A DNA stretch of 16,755 nt from Hepatocystis sp. ex Piliocolobus tephrosceles (lineage: Eukaryota > Apicomplexa > Aconoidasida > Haemosporida > Plasmodiidae). The notes beneath the pieces were generated by a model. It saw only the letters and a list, made by a program, of their open reading frames with translations. It ran no database searches and was not told the DNA's origin. Both the position numbers and the translations under genes were made by a program. The stretch is from assembly GCA_902459845.2 (NCBI GenBank), contig CABPSV020000108.1, positions 8,279 to 25,033 of the forward strand, given 5' to 3'. This document shows, in pieces, positions 9,038 to 16,687 of the stretch (positions within the stretch are counted from its first letter, which is position 1; every line of letters begins with the position of its first letter).

Positions 9038-11236
9038 TTATTGTTGATTGTTTTGTATTAGTAACAACGATTTGGCAATTGAGTTTCTGAATGCACATGT
9101 ATTTTCTATAGGTGACCATATATCATCGTATTCGTCATTTTTTTCATAATCGCCATTTTTTTCATAATCGCCATTTTTTTCATAATCGCCATTTTTTTTA
9201 TAATCTTCATTATCAGTAACATAGTTTTGATTTACCATAATTGTTTGTTTGTCCTGTAATGTTTCTGATTGAATATGACAATTTATATGGTTTAATTTTT
9301 GCTTTTTTTCGAATGTACAATTTTCTTCATTACTTACTTTTTCTTTTAGTAAGAGAATATCTGTTGGTGATATATCATCAATGCAAAAATCTTTTTTTTT
9401 TTTGTCAAAAAATAATTTTTTGTTAATATAAATATAATTTTTTTTTTTTTTAAAAGTATCTTTTAATTCTGTTATTAAATTTTGAACACATAGATAATGA
9501 TGGTTGTTACTATTGTGGTTATTATTATCATTAAAAATATTTTTACTATTATTTTTATTTTTTATATTATTTAAATTTTTATTTTTTTCTAATTGTGTCT
9601 TATGTTCCATACCATCCTCACTCACATTATTAATTATTCCATTTTTGTAATCCTCATTTTTGTTTTCTTCCCAAGATTGATCATCGCAGTTTTCGTGTTC
9701 ATTATTTTCACAAAAATAAATGTAATAATTTAAATTGTGATTCTGTTTTTTTTCCACTATTTTATGTTTATCTTTTGTTACTATCGTTTCATAAATTTGT
9801 TTATTATTAGATTGGTTGATAGGGCATACATTAATGTTAAAGAAATGTTTAAGTTCTTTCTGCTCTTCCGTTTTTATATTAACAATTTGTTTTTCCTCTT
9901 TTATATTACCTAAGTTTTCATTTTTTTTTTTTAATTCTAACTCTAACTGTTTTTTTATAATTTTGGTTAAATATGTAGCATTTTGTAATTTATTTTGAAC
10001 AATTTCATAATTTTTATAAATTTTATTTATATTTAGTTCGTTTTTTGTGTTGTCACTCAGTAGTTTAGTTGAGGTATTATTTATCAAATCATCTGACAAC
10101 TGGTTTAACAATATTAATGTATCTACAAGTAGTGTTGTTATTTCTTTTTTTTTTTGATACACAACAAAAGAATCATTTGATTTTGTGCGTATACTTAGAT
10201 TTTCATTTATGTGCATAAAAAAAAAGTCACTTTTTTTTATAACTTTTTTATAAAAATATAAAAGAAAAGAACTTTTTAAAAGATAAAAAATTGATATTGT
10301 TGAGAAAATAAAAAAATGGAGAAACAGCAGTATATTTACGATGATTACATGGAAGTATGTTTTGGCATTTTTACAAAAGTAAAAAAAAAAACATTTATTA
10401 TTATTATTATTATTATGATTATTATTATTATGATTATTATGATTATTATTATTATCATCCTTGTTTATCATCATTTTATAATCATTTTTATATTTTTTTT
10501 TAAGTAACTGTCTTATATTTTTATAAACTTTTTCCTTTTCTTCTTTTTTTTTATTTAATTTTTTTTTTTGCATATTTAAGTCAAATAAAACTATAAATAA
10601 ATGAAAATAATAGTTTTTTAATTTGTTTAACTTGTTTATATTTTTTAAATTATCATCAGTGTCGTTCATAATATACATTTTATCTGTTTCAACAAATTGG
10701 AAATGGTAAAACAAATTCTTTATAAAAAAAAAATAAAGCGAAATGATAGAATTACTTATTCTATATATGCTAATACATATATTATTTATAATTAATTTTA
10801 TATTATTTTTATTATTATTTTTTTTTATACCCAACTTTGTATATTCGTATGTATATAACAACATTATTATTTCGTTAAAAAGTTCTAAATTGCTTTTATA
10901 TAAAAATAGAAGAACATAGTGTAGCATATACTTTGTAAACAAAAATGCAAATCCAAATAAAAAAATACATTTAGACATTCTTATAAAAGAACAACATTTT
11001 AGTACAAGTGGAAATAAATATAAAATAAAACAAAAAATAAAAATAAAACAGAAAAAACAAATAAAGTGAATATGTGGTAACTTATAACATTTTTTCAACT
11101 TCTTATTAATTGTTATGTCTTTTTCACTTTTTTTAAATTCACTAATTTTATAGTTGTCTTCATGTTCGTTAAATAGTTGAAACATTTCTTTTGACAGCAC
11201 ATTCCATTGTCCATTTTTATGGATATATTTATACAT
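9038..11236 (-). CDS. Multi-pass membrane protein, unknown function
   Basis: A single open frame of 732 codons reads ATG at 11236 to TAA at 9038. I do not recognise a family. The N-terminal 50 residues are charged. Very hydrophobic segments follow at about 57-80 and 90-113, a weaker one at about 149-175, and a long one at about 295-330 that could span the membrane once or twice. Between them are a lysine-rich stretch (224-260) and an Asn/His run (262-280). The C-terminal 400 residues are soluble and charged. A helical, leucine-rich piece at about 362-440 could form a coiled coil, and KNGDYE repeats lie close to the end. The hydrophobic segments and length make a real gene very likely. The start is the first ATG in the frame, with no clear splice acceptor just upstream. 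It converges on the myosin gene. The membrane it sits in cannot be told. Confidence 0.85.
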   Translation of the reverse strand: MYKYIHKNGQWNVLSKEMFQLFNEHEDNYKISEFKKSEKDITINKKLKKCYKLPHIHFICFFCFIFIFCFILYLFPLVLKCCSFIRMSKCIFLFGFAFLFTKYMLHYVLLFLYKSNLELFNEIIMLLYTYEYTKLGIKKNNNKNNIKLIINNICISIYRISNSIISLYFFFIKNLFYHFQFVETDKMYIMNDTDDNLKNINKLNKLKNYYFHLFIVLFDLNMQKKKLNKKKEEKEKVYKNIRQLLKKKYKNDYKMMINKDDNNNNHNNHNNNNHNNNNNNKCFFFYFCKNAKTYFHVIIVNILLFLHFFIFSTISIFYLLKSSFLLYFYKKVIKKSDFFFMHINENLSIRTKSNDSFVVYQKKKEITTLLVDTLILLNQLSDDLINNTSTKLLSDNTKNELNINKIYKNYEIVQNKLQNATYLTKIIKKQLELELKKKNENLGNIKEEKQIVNIKTEEQKELKHFFNINVCPINQSNNKQIYETIVTKDKHKIVEKKQNHNLNYYIYFCENNEHENCDDQSWEENKNEDYKNGIINNVSEDGMEHKTQLEKNKNLNNIKNKNNSKNIFNDNNNHNSNNHHYLCVQNLITELKDTFKKKKNYIYINKKLFFDKKKKDFCIDDISPTDILLLKEKVSNEENCTFEKKQKLNHINCHIQSETLQDKQTIMVNQNYVTDNEDYKKNGDYEKNGDYEKNGDYEKNDEYDDIWSPIENTCAFRNSIAKSLLLIQNNQQ
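9136..9206 (-). repeat. 18-bp KNGDYE coding repeat
   Basis: Three to four tandem 18-bp copies encode KNGDYE, with degenerate flanking copies, near the C-terminus of the 732-residue membrane protein (about residues 685-705). On the plus strand the unit reads TTCATAATCGCCATTTTT. Confidence 0.92.
10397..10453 (-). repeat. Asn/His codon repeat
   Basis: An AAT/CAT triplet run encodes residues 262-280 of the minus-strand membrane protein, mostly Asn with scattered His. It lies in the loop between the third and fourth hydrophobic segments and is typical Plasmodium low complexity. Confidence 0.9.
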
Positions 11237-11502
11237 ATATTATATGAGAATGGTTTGGAAAAAGACAGATGTGGTTAACGATTAGTTAGGGGTGTATATA
11301 TGTAGGGACACATATACATACTACGACATGTAATTATTCAAACAAATACTAATTTGTGTACCCACATATGTATATAATATATATATATAATATATATATA
11401 TAATATACATATGTTGTAACAAAAAAAAAAAAAAAGTCTTGTAAAATTTTGTTCTTATTTCGTTAAAAAGTAAAAAAAAATTAATTATACAGATTTAATG
11501 TT

Positions 11503-11543
<41 letters not shown>

Positions 11544-11555
11544 TGTTAAAAATTT

Positions 11556-11591
<36 letters not shown>

Positions 11592-11603
11592 ACTCACATG
11601 TTT
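11237..11603. other. Intergenic region with long T and A tracts
   Basis: This lies between the 3' end of the small two-exon gene and the 5' end of the membrane-protein gene, both on the minus strand. It holds TA-rich repeats near 11375-11405, an A15 tract near 11420, T28 at 11505-11532 and A29 at 11560-11588. No further exon with a plausible splice site was found on the minus strand, so the membrane-protein gene appears to start at 11236. Its promoter should lie here. Confidence 0.65.
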
Positions 11604-12283
11604 TTATTTTGTAAACATATGCTTTGTTACTTTCAGTCCAGTATTATTTAATTTATTGTACACAATTTCGTTTTCTTCACATATTTTATAGTTAGCCTAA
11701 AAAAAAAAAAAAAATAAAAAATAAATAATATAATAAAAATAATATAATAAAAATAATATAATAAAAATAATATAATAAAAATAATATAATAAAAAAACAT
11801 AATATGCACGTATGTATATGTGTATAGGTACATATAAGCACATGTGTCTGAACATAAAGTAACATGTATATGTATGACACATGTAAGAATATAAAAAAGC
11901 AGGAATGTAAAAAGATAAAAATAAATAATTAAAAACATGTGTGTAAATGCACGCTAAACGTATACAACATAAACGTATACAACATAAACGTGTACAACAT
12001 AAACGTGTACAACATAAACGTGTACAACATAAACGTGTACAACATAAATGTGTACAACATAAACGTGTACAACATAAACGTGTACAACATAAACGTGTAC
12101 AACATAAATGTATACAACATGTTTGTTCATGGACATATGTGCTTGTTTACATATGTTTAGCACTTTATATAAAATATATGTTTTTTATTTCCTTACAATG
12201 AATAAGTAATACGCAGGGAGGGCAAATAAAAAAATAGAAAACAGGTTAAAAGAAAAAAATATTTTTCTATCATTTTCAGCCAT
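11604..12283 (-). CDS. Small single-pass membrane protein, two exons
   Basis: Exon 1 (12283-12197) opens with ATG and encodes 29 residues: a short charged MAENDRK start and a hydrophobic helix ending ALPAYYLFI. It stops at a GTAAGG donor. Exon 2 (11696-11604) follows a T-tract TTAG acceptor in phase 0. It encodes 30 polar residues, ANYKICEENE to KHMFTK, then TAA. The joined product has 59 residues. Exon sequence is clearly richer in G/C than its surroundings, which supports coding. The first helix (aromatic, with Pro near its end) loosely recalls the first helix of the V-ATPase assembly factor VMA21, but no second helix was found, so no function is assigned. A GTGAGT just past the stop leaves open a 3' UTR intron. 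Both exons are too short for routine ORF calling. It is divergent from the SAP-protein gene. Confidence 0.62.
11722..11790. repeat. 14-bp AT-only tandem repeat
   Basis: About five head-to-tail copies of AAAAATAATATAAT lie just inside the intron. They are close to the A/T tract that serves as the pyrimidine tract of the acceptor on the minus strand. Confidence 0.9.
11956..12120. repeat. 15-bp minisatellite, 11 copies, GTGTAC core
   Basis: Eleven exact-length copies of AAACGTGTACAACAT or one- to two-base variants. Units 1, 2 and 11 carry GTATAC in place of GTGTAC; units 7 and 11 carry AAATG in place of AAACG. Eight units keep GTGTAC. Because 15 is a multiple of 3 and the unit lacks stops in several frames, both strands are open across the array. 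Confidence 0.97.
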
Positions 12284-12891
12284 ATTAAACTATATAAATC
12301 AAAGAAAAAAAAAAAAAAAAAAAAAAAAAATATATATATTTTTCTGTTTATGAATGTTAACTACAAATTAACAAATTAACGAGTTAACAAACTGTTGTAA
12401 TAAAACAAGCAAATAAGATAATACATACATTTTGAATAAAAATTTTTATGTGTGTGTTACAATGTAATGTATAGTATAAATCGCAGTGTGTTAGGCCATT
12501 ACAACATATTGAGTTGTTTATTTGTTTTTTTTTTTTTTTTAAGCTTTCATTTTTTTAAGTTTTTTTTTTTTTTCTTTTTACCCTTCTAATGTTTCTGTTA
12601 ACTGTAAAATGGGAAGGTAGAGGGACACGCTTCAACAACGACATTTTATATGCGCTTAATAAGTAACCAATTGTTAAAAAAAAAAAAAAAAGAAGAAAAA
12701 AAATTTTTTTTTAATCGTATGTAAAGCGATTACTTTTTAGTAAAAAAAAAAAAAAAAGAAGGAGGTGGGTGTTGGGAAAAGAGATGTTACGCGTAAACAC
12801 ATCAACTAATACTTACATATAATAAATATATATGTATTATATGTACATTTTTACATAAATAAATAACAATGGCAAGTTTGTTAAATTAAAA

Positions 12892-12951
12892 ATTATACGT
12901 TCCTTAAAAAAATTATATGTTCCTTAAAAAAATTATACGCTTTTTAAAAAA
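12892..12951. repeat. Three 20-bp direct repeats
   Basis: Units start at 12892, 12912 and 12932. The first reads ATTATACGTTCCTTAAAAAA. The second differs by one base and the third by a few. They lie about 490 bases upstream of the SAP-protein start codon. Confidence 0.9.
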
Positions 12952-13041
12952 GTTGTTGAAATAAAAAATAAAAATAAATATAAGGAAAATTTTATATGCT
13001 ACAAGCAGAGTGAAGGTTTTAGTATAAATAATTGCTTACAG

Positions 13042-13080
<39 letters not shown>

Positions 13081-13082
<2 letters not shown>

Positions 13083-13148
13083 CATATATACATATATACA
13101 TATATACATATATACATATATACATATATACATATATACATATATATA
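13081..13148. repeat. ACATATAT microsatellite next to A37
   Basis: About eight 8-bp copies of ACATATAT directly follow an uninterrupted A37 tract (13042-13078). Probably part of the 5' leader or promoter of the downstream gene. Confidence 0.9.
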
Positions 13149-13267
13149 TGGCATACATTCATATGTTTATTTACAATTATGCATGAGCGTTTTTATTCGT
13201 GCTTGTCCTTGCGTTTTCCATATACGTAAGATCACATGAAAATTTTCCCTTGGCTTATGTGCGATAA

Positions 13268-13319
<52 letters not shown>

Positions 13320-13440
13320 GTATATATACCCCAATTGTATGTCATTTTTAAGAGCGTTTGTTTAATAGTTTATTCACTATGTTATGCATTCGTTTGTTTG
13401 TTTTTAATTTAAAATTTGTATAAAAAAAAAAAAAAAAAAA

Positions 13441-14802
13441 ATGAAAAAACTTGTAACATTTACTATTTCAGTTTTTATTATTTTTTATATTGCACTTATA
13501 AAAAGTAAAAAAGTGTTTTTTCTACGACATAAAACACGTTATTATATATCGTCCATTGAGAAACAAAACACCGTGTGTAATAATAGTTTTAAAAATATTA
13601 GTTCACTTAAAAACAAAAAAAATCAGTTTATTTTATTAAAAAAAAAAAAAAAAAATAACAATAATAATAAGTTATCGTTCAGTACATGTCCTTTTAAAGG
13701 AAAAAAAAACGAAGAAGTAGAAAAAGCAACAGGAAAAAAGCAAGAGGTAACTACTGAACAAGAAATAAAAGAACATTCATATGTACATAATAAAAATAAT
13801 AATATTCAAACAAGAACTGAAAATGGAGATGTAAATAAGAATGAGCGAAGTAGGGGATATAACACCAAAGAATATATGTATACAAATAATGAACAACAAA
13901 CTAATGTAATAAATGATTTGTTTTTTTCGAATAATTTAAGACACGATCATAGTGATGGATATGGTGATGGTGATGGATATGGTGATGGATATGGAGATGG
14001 ATATGGATATGGAGATGGAGATGGAGATGGAGATGGAGATGGAGATGATGATGGAGATGATGATGATGGAGATGATGATATAGAAGGGGGAAAGAGTAAA
14101 AATAGAAAAATAAAAAATGAAAAAAAAAAAAAAGTGCAAATTGGGACTGACGAAAGTGTTAATAGCAACAATGACAGTAGCAATAGCAACGAAGGTATGA
14201 GTAATAACGGAGAGAGTGATGAAATAATGGAAAAATATATTAACAAATTAAATAATATTGACATATTAAAAAATAACAACAAATTTGATAATATTGATAA
14301 AAATAAATTATTAAAAGAATATGACAGATTATTAAATTTACTTAAAGAAACTGGTGAAAAAAAACTAGCTGAATATAAAGAAAATGAAAAAATAAATAAA
14401 TACGAATTGAATGAACGTATTGTTAACAGTTCTCAAACAGTGAATATTAATAAATTAAAAGAAGACATAGAAAAAAGATTTGGAAATAACGACACTACAG
14501 AAAAAAAGATACAGGACTACATACTTTTGTTTACTCAGGGGGGTGGCAACATTATCAGTAGTACCAGTACCAGTACTAGTGGCGATGGAAGTAGTACCAG
14601 TGCCAGTGCCAGTGCTAGTGCTAGTGCTAGTGCCAGTGGTGATTATACGAAGACACAAACGGAAGAAAGAAACTTTTTAAAAATAGAAGAACAAAAAGAA
14701 AACTTAAGAATATTGAAAAAAATAAAAGATGGTGATTATAGTGAAATAAAAAATTTTAATTTTAATTTAACAGAAGATGATTATAATAATATGAAAGATA
14801 TA

Positions 14803-14859
<57 letters not shown>

Positions 14860-15244
14860 TTAAGTAGCAATAAACTAGTTACGAGTTTAAGCAATAAGAT
14901 AAATACAAATGAACAAAATAAAAAAGTTTTAGAAGAAGAACATAAAGTAATTGATTATATTTTTAATAAAATTATTTATAACAATCCTGTCGTTGAACAA
15001 CTGAAAAAAAAGGAAAACAAATTATTACTATTTTATGAAAAATATAAAAACGAAAACAAATTAAAAAGAGATGAACAGTTAGAAAATGTACAATATTATA
15101 ATAAAAAAAAGGCTGAAGAAAGAAAAAACAAAGATGGCTCTTTCAATAATACAAATGAAGGTAATACAAATGTAAGAGAAAACTATGACGATATAATTAG
15201 GTTAATAGATGAAGTGGATCCACATGAGAAGCAAAACAATAACG

Positions 15245-15278
<34 letters not shown>

Positions 15279-16674
15279 ACAAAAAAACCGTAAGGTTTCA
15301 ACTAAAAACAAAAGTAATGCTTTTTATGAAAAAGTGTCAAATAAATTAATAGAATTTACAGATGAAGAAATAAATAAAATGAGTGAACTGCAAATAAAAG
15401 ATGAACTTAGAAAAAGAGGTTATCCAGTTTTTGGAACAATAGAAGAAATAAAAATAAGATTATTAAATGTAATAAGAATTAAAGAAAAACACAATTTAAA
15501 TATTCAAGGAATTATAAAACAACCTGAAAAACATATATTATCGAGTATACGTATGGATAAATTAAAGGAAAGTATACAACAATATAAAGAAAATGAACAA
15601 GCAACCGATACAGAATCTAAAATAAAACAACTTGATGCAGGCATAGAAATTGAAAAATTCTTAGAAGATCCAGTTAATTATTTAAGAGTTGATACAACGG
15701 ATAAACTTACCCAGTTGAGTAAGTTACCACATAGGGCGTCCAATATCAGTAGTGGTAATACCAGTAGTGGTAATACCAGTAGTGGTAATATCAATAGTGG
15801 TAATATCAATAGTGGTAATATCAATAGTGGTAATATCAATAGTGGTAATATCAATAGTGGTAATATCAATAGTGGTAATATCAGTAGTGGTAATGTAAAA
15901 AGCGATAGTGGTTATGAAAGTAATGGGAGTGATGATGTAAATGACACAATGTTAAATAATGAAGAAATTAGTAAAATTCCTATAATAAATGATTATAACT
16001 TTGAAAAAGAAATAAGCATGGCAGATAAATTAACAAAAACTTTTAATTTTGAATTAGATGGCTCAGAGACACCTAAAAGTATCTTTGAATATAGTGAGAA
16101 TAATGATAATACAGATGAAGAGAAATATAGAAAAGAGGTGTTAAAGTATGGTGCACTTGTTGAAACTGTAATTGAGTTTTATATGAAACATCAACTTAGT
16201 CTTGATTTTATTGGAGATTTTATTTGTAAAGTTACAAATGTTGATATAAACGAAACAAATAAATATAAACGTAAAACAAAAGAAGAAATAGAAAAACAAT
16301 TACAAAATAAAGATTATAATTTATTAAATTTCGACGAGAATAATATTAATAATAATTTTATTGTTTATAATTTTGTTAATCCAAATCAATTAATTAAAAA
16401 ATATTTATCAACAAAAAATATTACTATGTTAATTGAATATTCGAATATAGCTGATCCTGTAGATATAAATCATTATTATTCACCAGAAACGTTATATATG
16501 CTTAGTTATGAATATAATATTACGATTGATAAAATTATAGAAGCTTGTACATATTTAAATATAAAATTACCTTATGGGGGGGATACACATTTGAATATGC
16601 CTTGCTTTAATATGTTAACTTCCTACTTGAATAATCATTTTAGGGTATCTACTGCCCCGTCCGTTTCTGTATGA
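13441..16674 (+). CDS. SAP-motif protein with apicoplast-type leader
   Basis: A single exon of 1077 codons. Residues 1-20 form a hydrophobic signal segment (FTISVFIIFYIALI). Residues 21-80 are rich in Lys and Asn and poor in acid, as in an apicoplast transit peptide, so the leader looks bipartite. Low-complexity stretches follow: Asp/Gly/Tyr 172-213, Ser/Thr/Ala 373-399, poly-Asn 455-473 and 599-612, and ten ISSGN-like repeats 769-818. A SAP-like motif lies at about 643-680 (M-S-E-L-Q-I-K-D-E-L, then KRGYP, FGTIEEIKIRLLN), a helix-hairpin fold usually binding nucleic acid. The complex C-terminal 185 residues look conserved. Within them, 1018-1045 recalls the IF2 N-terminal helix pair. A role in apicoplast nucleic-acid handling is inferred, and no gene symbol is given. 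The ATG is the first after a long A tract. The coding A18 run is a frameshift-prone site, but the frame stays open. Confidence 0.85.
13954..14080 (+). repeat. Asp/Gly/Tyr acidic coding repeat
   Basis: GAT-GGA and GAT-GGA-TAT units encode about 42 residues of Asp, Gly and Tyr, ending in a nearly all-Asp/Gly tract. They lie about 170 residues into the SAP protein and make an acidic, disordered region beside the basic leader. Confidence 0.93.
14557..14640 (+). repeat. Ser-Thr / Ser-Ala coding repeat
   Basis: AGTACC, AGTGCC and AGTGCT hexamers encode Ser-Thr and then Ser-Ala dipeptides (residues 373-399). The stretch is much richer in G/C than its surroundings. Confidence 0.92.
14803..14859 (+). 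repeat. Poly-Asn tract, AAT codons only
   Basis: Nineteen consecutive AAT codons (residues 455-473 of the SAP protein). Confidence 0.95.
15235..15276 (+). repeat. Poly-Asn tract, AAC codons
   Basis: Fourteen codons of Asn with one Asp. The ten at 15247-15276 are all AAC, in contrast to the AAT-only tract upstream in the same gene. Confidence 0.95.
15745..15894 (+). repeat. 15-bp coding repeat, ten copies
   Basis: Ten 15-bp units encode ISSGN, TSSGN or INSGN (residues 769-818). The central six are identical in protein sequence. They form a disordered spacer between the SAP-like motif and the C-terminal region. Confidence 0.95.
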
Positions 16675-16687
16675 ACAGACAGAGTGG

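Larger units (their letters stand above)
11697..12196 (-). other. Intron of the small membrane-protein gene
   Basis: A 500-base intron bounded by GTAAGG at 12196 and TTAG at 11697, read on the minus strand. It is unusual in carrying two separate tandem arrays, at 11956-12120 and about 11722-11790. The open frames across these arrays are products of the repeat and not genes. Confidence 0.6.
12284..13440. other. Divergent intergenic region (shared 5' regions)
   Basis: 1157 bases separate the start codons of the minus-strand small gene and the plus-strand SAP-protein gene, so both promoters and 5' leaders should lie here. It contains A/T tracts (A near 12304-12330, A37 at 13042-13078), a G-rich run at 12761-12776, a 20-bp triple repeat at 12892-12951, an ACATATAT array near 13081-13148 and a (TA)n run near 13287-13315. 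A19 abuts the SAP-gene ATG. G/C-richer patches near 12600-12660 and 13150-13260 show no convincing exon. Confidence 0.7.

Noticed and set aside
11625..11690. Plus-strand exon bounded by TTTCAG and TTATAG
   Set aside because: The same bases read far better on the minus strand, where frame, phase and upstream exon all agree.
11956..12120. CRISPR-like array
   Set aside because: The units are contiguous with no spacers, and the genome is eukaryotic.
11929..12201. Four overlapping repeat-only ORFs on both strands
   Set aside because: All are translations of the 15-bp intronic minisatellite; none has a unique flanking coding segment.
13032..13229. 65-codon ORF beginning with poly-Lys
   Set aside because: It starts in the A37 tract and crosses the ACATATAT microsatellite; only the last 20 codons are complex.
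13177..13254. Minus-strand frame of about 25 codons in a G/C-richer patch
   Set aside because: It looks slightly protein-like (ends NKNAHA then stop) but has no good splice acceptor or partner exon, and is too short to support.
13947..14282. Pro/Ser-rich minus-strand ORF
   Set aside because: Antisense shadow of the Asp/Gly/Tyr repeat in the SAP-protein gene.
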